A program made the position numbers and the translations under genes. This document shows, piece by piece, positions 1 through 5,090 of a stretch of 6,811 bases of DNA (position 1 is its first letter; every line of letters begins with the position of its first letter). The notes below the pieces were generated by a model. It saw only the letters and a program-made list of their open reading frames with translations. It was not told the origin of the DNA and did not search any database. Source of the DNA: Acidobacteriota bacterium (GTDB taxonomy: Bacteria > Acidobacteriota > UBA6911); NCBI GenBank assembly GCA_017860075.1, contig JAFNAH010000073.1, positions 1 through 6,811 on the forward strand, written 5' to 3'.

Positions 1-809
1 GAATGATCAAAGAGGATCTCGAGCGGAAGAACGACGACGAGGCCCTGGCGCACAAGGCCCTGGCCGAGGGCGACGGCATGGCGGTCATGCTCGATTACCT
101 CCTCCAGCCCGCGGGCAAGACCTTCGTGGAATTGCCCGACCTGGTGTTCGTGATGCGCTCGCAGCTCACCCTCATGGAATCGCAGTTCGCCGTATTCCGC
201 GAGGCTCCGGTGTATCTCAAAGAGAACCTGCTGTTCCCATACGGCTATGGGGCGGCGTTCCTGCAGAAGGCCCGGGCGAACGGGCAGCCGTGGTCCTCGG
301 TGGACAAGATCTACTCCGATCTGCCCGAATCGACGGAGCAGATCATGCACCCTGACAAGTACTTTGTTTCGCGCGACAAGCCGAAGCAGTTCACGGTGGG
401 GGAGTTGATCGGCTCATTCGGGGACCGCTGGCGTGAGGGCTACAGCGCCGTGCTGGGCGAGTTCTCCACGTTCCTGCTGCTCAAGCTCCACCTGCCGGAA
501 GAACGGGCCAGGAAGGCTGCGGAAGGCTGGGGCGGAGACCGGGTGGTCCTGGTCGATGAAGCGCAGGGACAGGGAAGTTTCGTCCTGCTGGACAGCATCT
601 GGGACACTGATCAGGACGCCGAAGAGTTCCGGCAGGCACTCGAGGAGTGGCTGCCTGGCCGGCTGCCCAATGCCAGCAAGTCCGACCAATCGGGAAGCGG
701 ATCCACCTATGTCGAGGGAGATCTTCTCAGCTTTGCCCAACGTCGAGGCCTGAAGGTCCGGCTGGTACTTAAAATCCCGCGGGAGACAGTCTCCCGACTG
801 GGTCCGTAG
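1..809 (+). CDS. C-terminal part of an uncharacterised, probably metallopeptidase-like protein (5' partial)
   Basis: The reading frame is open to the window edge. The ATG at 3-5 lacks a visible ribosome binding site and is probably internal, so the gene likely begins upstream. From that Met, 268 residues are seen, ending in TAG. Recognisable blocks are ALAEGDG (19-25), LLFPYGYGAAFLQ (76-88), STEQIMHPDKY (110-120), GWGGDRVVL (175-183) and WDTDQDAEEF (200-209). From memory, this block order belongs to an uncharacterised bacterial family whose N-terminal part carries an HELTHALQDQ-like HExxH zinc motif just before the EGD block; that part would lie outside the window. The glutamate of EGD could then be a third metal ligand, which is inference. 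No membrane helix is evident in the visible part. The gene converges on the RDD gene. Family assignment is moderate and the function is unknown. Confidence 0.8.
   Translation, partial: MIKEDLERKNDDEALAHKALAEGDGMAVMLDYLLQPAGKTFVELPDLVFVMRSQLTLMESQFAVFREAPVYLKENLLFPYGYGAAFLQKARANGQPWSSVDKIYSDLPESTEQIMHPDKYFVSRDKPKQFTVGELIGSFGDRWREGYSAVLGEFSTFLLLKLHLPEERARKAAEGWGGDRVVLVDEAQGQGSFVLLDSIWDTDQDAEEFRQALEEWLPGRLPNASKSDQSGSGSTYVEGDLLSFAQRRGLKVRLVLKIPRETVSRLGP
780..796. repeat. Perfect 17-bp palindrome at the 3' end of the first gene
   Basis: The sequence CGGGAGACAGTCTCCCG is an uninterrupted inverted repeat (8 + 1 + 8) centred on 788, ten bases before the TAG stop. In RNA it would fold as a 7-bp GC-rich stem with a CAG loop. 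No T-tract follows, so it is not a canonical intrinsic terminator. It could be an mRNA 3'-end stabiliser, a protein site, or a chance consequence of coding. Confidence 0.4.
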
Positions 810-900
810 GGCCGATCATGCCCGCAAAGCACTCCGGGCCAGGACTGCCCTCGGGGTCGGAATCAGACGGCACCTGGATCAGCATCACTCCTGGATAAAC

Positions 901-1017
901 CTGGACGTGGACTTGGACGTGCTGAAGCAGGATCACACGCGGAAAAGCTGCAATTACCTTGAAGAGAATCGTCCAGGTCCAAGTCGACGTCCAGCCCAGG
1001 TCCACGTCCAAGTCCAG
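901..1017. repeat. Degenerate 6-bp-period repeats forming an inverted repeat between convergent genes
   Basis: The gap from 810 to 1096 contains no convincing gene. On the left, TGGACN units lie at 902-907, 908-913 and 914-919. On the right, complementary GTCCAN-type units lie at 971-976, 977-982, 983-988 (GTCGAC), 989-994, 1000-1005, 1006-1011 and 1012-1017, with a 5-bp degenerate unit at 995-999. Segment 901-918 matches the reverse complement of 977-994 at 17 of 18 positions, and that of 1000-1017 at 16 of 18, so several registers of a long stem are possible around a loop of about 58 nt or more. Because both flanking genes are transcribed into this gap, it may act as a two-way transcript end. 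No T-tract supports a classical terminator. The rest of the gap shows only short 4-bp stems. Confidence 0.7.
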
Positions 1018-1096
1018 GCCTGCGACTACTCGTATCTGATCGGCGTTCGATCCCGGTCTCGACACCGAGGGCCGTCTGGAGCTCCGCAATGGCGCC

Positions 1097-2161
1097 TTAC
1101 ATACGGACGACTTCCGTGCCCGAAATCCGGTCGTGGAGACACAGGCTCTTTCGATCGAACACGGCCCAGATCAGGCCCAATCCCAGAGCAAGAAGAGAAA
1201 TGACGAAGGCCACCGTCCTGGCGATGACCTGGCCGATGCTCGGTCGTTCTCCTCTGGACCGCACCACTTTCAGGTCAGTGACCATCATCCCCATGGTCTG
1301 ATTTGCGGTGCCCAGCATGAATATCGAATAGAGCAGGAAGATGGCCAGGAGCAACTGCGCGTAATGAAAGAGGCTGATGTCGTCCAGAACCTCGATTCCC
1401 GAGATGAAATCGGCGGCGAGGATAAACGCCCCGGCGCAGAGCACCACGATCAGAAGGTCCACCAGTCCCGACAGCGTGCGCGACAGCAGGATCAACTTTC
1501 CTTCCCCGGGATGTTCCTGGACAGTCGCAGGAGGCGCCTTCTGCGGCTCGGCATCGGGCGGGGCGGACTTGCGCGTCATGATGCTGTCGATCAGGTCCTG
1601 GATGTTGGCCTGCTTTGGCGATGCGGCACTCGCCGGCCGGACTAAAGGTTCCGCGGGGGGCTCAGGGTTCACGGTTTCACCAGGGGACGGCTCCGAGCGG
1701 GCAGCAGGAGGCTGGACATCCGGCTCGGGTGAAGGTTTTGATTCGGCTTGGGTCAGCGTGACGGCAGGGACGGGTCTGGGCCGGCTCGGACGCCTCCGCG
1801 GCGGTTCCGGGGCCGACGCCTGGGACTCTGTCTGCGGCGGGGGATTTGCCTGAGTTCTTTCCTTTGGTATGGGGAGCGGCGGCAGGTCTTCGCTGAGGCC
1901 GGACGGGTGGTCACCGGTCTCGCGCTTGCGCTTGATCTCCTGCAGCCTGCGGGAGAGCTCCTGTCTCCAGGCGGGCAGCTCCGCTTCCCGTTCGCCGGAA
2001 GGGCCGGTATAGTCCATCGGGATCAACCCGACATGCCCGGAGTCTCCCTCTGACTGCCGTGCATCTTCCAGCTCCGGAGGTCCTGATGCGACCGCAAACC
2101 CGCACTCCGGGCAGATCCCCGAATCGTTGACCTCGCCTTTGCCGCATTTCGGGCAGAACAT
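1097..2161 (-). CDS. Zinc-ribbon and RDD-domain membrane protein
   Basis: The protein has 354 residues from ATG 2161-2159. A GGAGAGG ribosome binding site (complement of 2171-2177) sits 9 nt upstream. A longer frame reaches 2230, but its start lies upstream of the predicted transcription start. Residues 3-6 (CPKC) and 17-20 (CPEC) form a short zinc ribbon. Residues about 23-220 are a Pro/Ser/Glu-rich, probably disordered linker with one basic amphipathic segment, WRQELSRRLQEIKRKR (65-80). Residues about 221-354 form an RDD domain: R and D in the first helix (SRTLSGLVDLL), G-T-A-N-Q-T-M-G-M after the second helix, and an HDRISGTEVV ending. Likely membrane helices are at about 233-252, 267-284 and 313-334. 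RDD proteins are broadly linked to transport or membrane homeostasis, but the substrate is unknown here. The zinc ribbon and linker should face the cytoplasm. Confidence 0.9.
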   Translation of the reverse strand: MFCPKCGKGEVNDSGICPECGFAVASGPPELEDARQSEGDSGHVGLIPMDYTGPSGEREAELPAWRQELSRRLQEIKRKRETGDHPSGLSEDLPPLPIPKERTQANPPPQTESQASAPEPPRRRPSRPRPVPAVTLTQAESKPSPEPDVQPPAARSEPSPGETVNPEPPAEPLVRPASAASPKQANIQDLIDSIMTRKSAPPDAEPQKAPPATVQEHPGEGKLILLSRTLSGLVDLLIVVLCAGAFILAADFISGIEVLDDISLFHYAQLLLAIFLLYSIFMLGTANQTMGMMVTDLKVVRSRGERPSIGQVIARTVAFVISLLALGLGLIWAVFDRKSLCLHDRISGTEVVRM

Positions 2162-2224
2162 AACGTACGCCCTCTCCAAAACATTCCGCTGGCAACGAGG
2201 CTCCGGAGCACGGAGGGCAGCGGA

Positions 2225-2243
2225 TGGCACGAGTATAGCATAC
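2225..2243 (-). promoter_or_regulatory. Extended -10 promoter for the RDD gene
   Basis: On the minus strand, TG-C-TATACT is present, with TATACT at 2237-2232. This is a strong match to a housekeeping extended -10 element. No good -35 hexamer is seen at 16-18 bp spacing, which is tolerated for extended -10 promoters. Transcription would start near 2225, giving a leader of about 64 nt before ATG 2161. Confidence 0.55.
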
Positions 2244-2254
2244 GAAATCGTGCC
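2226..2254. promoter_or_regulatory. Palindrome over the divergent promoter region (candidate operator)
   Basis: GGCACGA (2226-2232) and TCGTGCC (2248-2254) are perfect 7-bp inverted arms whose centres are 22 bp apart, about two helical turns. They flank the minus-strand -10 element and reach the -35 region of the opposite promoter. A second small palindrome, GTAT-AGC-ATAC (2233-2243), is nested inside. The geometry suits a dimeric regulator, but no binding protein can be named. Confidence 0.35.
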
Positions 2255-2262
2255 CGCGGTGC

Positions 2263-2278
2263 TGGTATACTGGCGGCG
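2263..2278 (+). promoter_or_regulatory. Extended -10 promoter for the small membrane-protein gene
   Basis: TG-G-TATACT lies at 2263-2271, the same extended -10 form as its divergent partner. There is no convincing -35 hexamer. Counting TATACT as -12 to -7 puts +1 at 2278, the G of a GTG codon opening the downstream frame, so the transcript may be leaderless. Confidence 0.5.
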
Positions 2279-2619
2279 TGCACAGTATGTCCGGGCTTGC
2301 GTCCAAGCGCATCCTGATCCTCGGCCTGATGGGGGTCGCCGCGGTCGGTGTCTACCTGACCGCCAAGCTCTATGCGGGTTCGATCGTGGCCTATGTCGTC
2401 GAGGAGACGCTGATTCAGAAGGCGCCGCCCGGGGTGGATCCCCGCCTCCTCCGGACCCGGCTCGAGAGTCGACTGGCCGCCTGCCCCGACAGGACTGCGC
2501 GGCTCCGGCGACTCATGGAGATTGCGCAGACGCTCGAGAGGACCCAGAGGCTTACTCCCGGCCAGCTGGAAAACGTGCTGAAGGGCTGCCCGGGTAGTCC
2601 AGCAGAGGTTGAACCCTGA
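2278..2619 (+). CDS. Small membrane-anchored protein of unknown function
   Basis: The protein has 113 residues from GTG 2278, or 110 from ATG 2287. Neither start has a clear ribosome binding site. The GTG is preferred because the predicted transcription start falls on it, but the ATG is nearly as likely. Numbered from the GTG, residues about 11-28 (ILILGLMGVAAVGVYLTA) form one N-terminal membrane anchor, followed by a weaker hydrophobic stretch (AGSIVAYVV). The remainder is a charged, mostly helical domain rich in Arg/Glu/Leu, with the segment RLMEIAQTLERTQRLTPGQL (about 78-97) and cysteines in LAACPD and LKGCPG. I recognise no named domain. It is divergent from the RDD gene and upstream of the sigma operon, which has its own promoter. 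The TGA stop lies inside a hairpin. Confidence 0.75.
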   Translation: MHSMSGLASKRILILGLMGVAAVGVYLTAKLYAGSIVAYVVEETLIQKAPPGVDPRLLRTRLESRLAACPDRTARLRRLMEIAQTLERTQRLTPGQLENVLKGCPGSPAEVEP

Positions 2620-2645
2620 AAAACCGGAACCTTCCTGGTTTTCAG
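2616..2645 (+). terminator. Hairpin at the stop codon of the small membrane-protein gene (terminator-like)
   Basis: CTGAAAAACC (2616-2625) pairs with GGTTTTCAG (2637-2645) with one bulged A, and the loop can itself pair GGA with TCC. The structure includes the TGA stop at 2617-2619. There is no following T-tract, so termination efficiency is uncertain. The same DNA holds the -35 element of the ECF-type promoter. Confidence 0.4.
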
Positions 2646-2653
2646 GTGTCTAA
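2626..2653 (+). promoter_or_regulatory. ECF-type (RpoE-like) promoter of the sigma/anti-sigma operon
   Basis: The -35 element GGAACCT (2626-2632) and -10 element GTCTAA (2648-2653) are separated by 15 bp. This closely matches the known sigma-E-type consensus GGAACTT-N15/16-GTCTAA, with one difference in the -35. It lies directly upstream of an ECF sigma gene, as expected for autoregulation. Transcription should start near 2660, leaving about 58 nt before ATG 2718. Confidence 0.75.
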
Positions 2654-2717
2654 TTAAACAGGGAAATGTTTTGTGGGAATGCGGAGCCTCTCGCCACGAT
2701 CTCCACTGAGGGGTGTC

Positions 2718-3377
2718 ATGGGTTCCGAAGAGCTGGCCCTGGCCGAGTTTGAGCAAGAAGGAGAAATTGCGGAGCCGGCGGGCGGACGGGAGACGAACGC
2801 TGCCGAGGCCGGCCTCGGTTTCGACGCTCTGTTTGACCGCTATCACTCACTGGTCTTCCACCTGGCATACCGGGTGCTCGGCGACCGTGAAGAGGCGCTG
2901 GACGTCTGCCAGGAAGTCTTCCTCACCGTCTATCGCAAGCTGTCGCGGTTCCGTGGCGAATCTTCTCTGAAGACTTGGATTTACCGGATCGCGGTCAATC
3001 GTGCCGCCAATCGTTGTCGGTGGTGGAACCGGCTTCGCCGGCGCGGCACGGTTTCGCTGGAGGAGCATCTGGGCTATGAGGGCCGGGGAGGATTGGCGGA
3101 GAGCCTGGAGTCCTGCGAGACATCCCCGGAGGAATCGCTCCTGAAACGTGAGGAACGCGATCAGCTGGAACGTTCACTCGCGAAGCTGCCAATCAAACAG
3201 CGAATCGCGATCGTTCTCAGGGACATCGAGGGGCTACCGTACGACGAGATTTCGGTCCTTCTCGAGATATCTCCCGGCACGGTGAAATCGCGCATAGCTC
3301 GGGGACGGGAAGAGCTCAAACGTCGTCTCAACGGGACGTTGGGGAATTCCTCCGCAGTTGCGGGAGGTGACAGATGA
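2718..3377 (+). CDS. ECF-family RNA polymerase sigma factor (sigma-70, RpoE-like)
   Basis: The protein has 219 residues from ATG 2718, with GAGGGG (2708-2713) 4 nt upstream. An alternative GTG at 2673 has AGGGAA 7 nt upstream and adds 15 residues, but would put its ribosome binding site at the very 5' end of the predicted transcript. Sigma region 2 spans about 35-105, with the typical core-binding and -10 recognition pattern (DVCQEVFLTVYRKL, then FRGESSLKTWIYRIAVNRA). Region 4 spans about 145-203, with PYDEISVLLEISPGTVKSRI as the helix-turn-helix that reads the -35. Regions 1 and 3 are absent, as in all ECF sigmas. The N-terminal 34 residues are acidic and variable. The stop overlaps the anti-sigma start as ATGA, so the partner is translationally coupled. 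It probably activates its own promoter. The stress sensed is not shown by the sequence. Confidence 0.93.
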   Translation: MGSEELALAEFEQEGEIAEPAGGRETNAAEAGLGFDALFDRYHSLVFHLAYRVLGDREEALDVCQEVFLTVYRKLSRFRGESSLKTWIYRIAVNRAANRCRWWNRLRRRGTVSLEEHLGYEGRGGLAESLESCETSPEESLLKREERDQLERSLAKLPIKQRIAIVLRDIEGLPYDEISVLLEISPGTVKSRIARGREELKRRLNGTLGNSSAVAGGDR

Positions 3378-4150
3378 ACTGCCGGAAGGTTATCAGCAGG
3401 CTGTCGTTGCTGCTCGACGACATGCTTGACGGCGAGCAGAGCCGGGAGACTCTCCGGCACCTCGACGGATGCCGGGAATGCCGGCGGGAATGGGAGCGCC
3501 TCGTTGAGCTGCAGAGGAAGCTCGGGTCGCTCGGCCGGGCGGTTGCGCCCGACTACCTTCATCACATGGTGATGACGCGCATCGAAGCCGAACGACAGTG
3601 CACCTGGCAGGCCAGCCTCAAGTCGGCGGTCGAGTACCGATGGTCCCGGATTCGCAGCACCGAAGGCCTGTGGTACCTCACCCGCCTCGCCGGCGCGGCC
3701 GCGACCTGCCTCTTCTTCCTGCTCATATCCGCTGCGATGAACCCGGCGTACTTCAATATCCCGGCGCCGGCTGACAGGGGGGCCCTGTCCCCGGAAGCTC
3801 GTTACCAGCTCGTTACCGGAGTGTTGAAGAATCTCGGGATGACGCCTGTCGAGGCTCAGAAGAAGCCGATCGGCAGGAGCGATCCGATGATCCACGACCT
3901 GTACCTGCTGAACTTCGGGCAGAGTGCGTCGCGCGCAGGCAGCGACGACAGTTTCTCCGTGGTCACGGTCATCGACAGGAGAGGGACCGTGAAGATTTCC
4001 AACGTCCTCGAGTACCCCTCGGACAAGTCCCTGCTCACGGACTTCAACGCGATGATAACGTCGGCCCGCTGCAGGCCGGCGAGCCAGAATGGCCGGGCGG
4101 TGGATTCCCACCTCGTCATGAACTTCAGCAAGATCTCCGTCTACGATTAG
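3374..4150 (+). CDS. Membrane-anchored zinc-finger anti-sigma factor with TonB-C-like outer domain
   Basis: The 258-residue protein starts at an ATG overlapping the sigma stop, with the strong ribosome binding site GGGAGGTGA (3362-3370). Cys3 and the H29-x3-C33-x2-C36 motif form the zinc-finger anti-sigma (zf-HC2/ZAS) fold that holds ECF sigmas inactive. A single membrane helix lies at about 101-121 (after WYLTRLAG). It predicts a cytoplasmic N-terminus and an extracytoplasmic C-terminal region of about 137 residues. Residues about 194-256 resemble a TonB C-terminal or related beta-alpha-beta domain: an R-R-G-T-V-K strand, an alpha segment, then the P-A-S-Q-N-G-R-A-V turn and a final strand ending NFSKISV. 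That resemblance is by eye. Further cysteines at 76, 112 and 233 could matter for redox sensing but are not in the zinc motif. The anti-sigma role is secure; the outer-domain identity is tentative. Confidence 0.9.
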   Translation: MNCRKVISRLSLLLDDMLDGEQSRETLRHLDGCRECRREWERLVELQRKLGSLGRAVAPDYLHHMVMTRIEAERQCTWQASLKSAVEYRWSRIRSTEGLWYLTRLAGAAATCLFFLLISAAMNPAYFNIPAPADRGALSPEARYQLVTGVLKNLGMTPVEAQKKPIGRSDPMIHDLYLLNFGQSASRAGSDDSFSVVTVIDRRGTVKISNVLEYPSDKSLLTDFNAMITSARCRPASQNGRAVDSHLVMNFSKISVYD

Positions 4151-4242
4151 AGGAGAGTGGGCGCGCTTCGCCGGTCGTCCATTCCTTTCCGGCAAACCCC
4201 CACCGATGACTGAAGCCATAAATATTCCTGACCCTGCTCCCC

Positions 4243-4271
4243 TTGTTACAGAGCGGTCCTGGCTATAGAAT
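4243..4271 (+). promoter_or_regulatory. Candidate housekeeping promoter P1 upstream of the response regulator
   Basis: TTGTTA (4243-4248) and TAGAAT (4266-4271) are separated by 17 bp, matching 4/6 and 5/6 of the sigma-70 consensus. It lies in the 286-nt gap (4151-4436) between the anti-sigma and the regulator gene. Only short weak stems (for example GCCGG 4170-4174 with CCGGC 4189-4193) follow the anti-sigma stop, and no clear terminator is present. Confidence 0.4.
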
Positions 4272-4326
4272 TCACAAGAACGTCGGGATAGGTACTTTTG
4301 CGGGCGCGAATAGGTGTTTCTCTGGA

Positions 4327-4363
4327 TTGTTACGCGCTGATTTGTCGGGCTATAAACAGCCCG
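4327..4363 (+). promoter_or_regulatory. Candidate promoter P2 with a palindrome covering its -10 element
   Basis: TTGTTA (4327-4332) and TATAAA (4351-4356) are 18 bp apart. The -35 is the same TTGTTAC as in the promoter 84 bp upstream. CGGGCT (4346-4351) and AGCCCG (4358-4363) are perfect 6-bp inverted arms around the -10, forming either an operator-like palindrome or, in a transcript from P1, a hairpin. Confidence 0.4.
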
Positions 4364-4382
4364 CCGTGACGGTTGGGGTTGT

Positions 4383-4423
4383 CTGAAGGGCGGTCTCCGT
4401 CCCGGTTATTGGTGCACCTTCAG
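4383..4423 (+). other. Leader inverted repeat just before the ribosome binding site of the response regulator
   Basis: CTGAAGG (4383-4389) and CCTTCAG (4417-4423) are perfect 7-bp inverted arms enclosing 27 nt, which include the palindrome GGTGCACC (4411-4418). The right arm ends one base before the AGGGA ribosome binding site (4425-4429). The hairpin could affect ribosome access, but this is inferred from position only. Confidence 0.35.
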
Positions 4424-4436
4424 CAGGGACGCAATC

Positions 4437-5051
4437 ATGCATCGAGTCATCCTGGCCGACGACAATGCGACGTTGCGGCAAAACCTGAGGCTGATGTTGG
4501 CCGGGCGGGATGATCTAGCCGTCTCCGGCGAGGCCGAAAACGGTCTCGAGCTGCTGCATCTCCTCACCAGGATGCCGATGCCCGATGTCGCGATTGTCGA
4601 CCTTCGCATGCCGCGGCTCGGCGGCATCGATGCGATTCGGGAAATACGAAAGGCAAATTCGGACGTCAGGCTTCTCGTCCTCACGATGCATAGAGAGGAA
4701 GGGTTCCTGTGCGAGGCGTTCATGGCCGGTGCCGACGGGTACCTTCTCAAGGAGGACATGGCCAGGGAACTGCTGCCGGCGCTGGACGCGTTGCTCGCAG
4801 GAAGGTGCTACGTATCGCAGGGCTTCGCCAGGGAGGCTCCGGATACGTGGCTCAACGTGTTCATCGCTAGGAAGGCATGCGCCGCCCCGCAATCGCTCTC
4901 GGCCGACGATATGGAGTTCGTGGAATTCCTTGGGCGAGGTGAATCCAGTTCCGACATCGCGTGCAGGATGTCCCTCTCAGAGCGGGCCGTAACCTCTCAT
5001 CGGGCACGGATAATGAACAAGCTGGATCTGAAAGGGAGCAGGCGGTCTTAG
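4437..5051 (+). CDS. NarL/LuxR-type response regulator with degenerate, shortened DNA-binding domain
   Basis: The protein has 204 residues from ATG 4437, with AGGGA 7 nt upstream. The receiver domain (1-122) is intact: acidic pair D8/D9, phosphoacceptor D55 in VDLRMP, T83 and K105 in GYLLKED. The C-terminal LuxR-type HTH (about 152-200) is eroded. The usual L-T-x-R-E-x-E-V-L opening reads LSADDMEFV, and the S-N-x-E-I-A helix reads SSSDIACRM, while the recognition helix S-E-R-A-V-T-S-H-R-A-R-I-M-N-K-L is kept. The protein stops right after LKGSRRS, lacking the last helix (about 14 residues) present in the neighbouring regulator. The receivers of the two regulators are clearly similar, so they are probably paralogues. 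It may bind DNA weakly, or act through its receiver only. No partner kinase is adjacent on this strand. Confidence 0.9.
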   Translation: MHRVILADDNATLRQNLRLMLAGRDDLAVSGEAENGLELLHLLTRMPMPDVAIVDLRMPRLGGIDAIREIRKANSDVRLLVLTMHREEGFLCEAFMAGADGYLLKEDMARELLPALDALLAGRCYVSQGFAREAPDTWLNVFIARKACAAPQSLSADDMEFVEFLGRGESSSDIACRMSLSERAVTSHRARIMNKLDLKGSRRS

Positions 5052-5090
5052 GGGCTGCAGGCAATCCCCGCGCGGCGCCACTCAGGGAGC

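Noticed and set aside
901..1017. CRISPR array
   Set aside because: The repeat unit is 6 bp and degenerate, with no spacers of even length and no cas genes.
1133..1853. Plus-strand open frames opposite the RDD gene
   Set aside because: They are shadows of the Pro-rich linker and RDD coding region, with no ribosome binding site or domain.
2162..2230. Upstream extension of the RDD gene adding 23 residues (start at 2230)
   Set aside because: The zinc ribbon begins right at the Met at 2161, which has a good ribosome binding site, and the extended start lies upstream of the predicted transcription start near 2225.
2666..2752. Short 28-codon upstream frame in the sigma gene leader
   Set aside because: Its spacing from AGGG is only 2 nt, it has no recognisable peptide features, and it overlaps the sigma start out of frame.
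3161..4219. Long open frame (352 codons) on the minus strand opposite the sigma 3' end and anti-sigma gene
   Set aside because: It is antisense to a well-supported gene pair, is rich in Arg/Pro/His as expected from GC-rich shadow frames, and shows no domain.
5052..5090. Bidirectional terminator between the two convergent response regulators
   Set aside because: Only a 4-bp GGGG/CCCC stem is seen and there is no T-tract on either strand.
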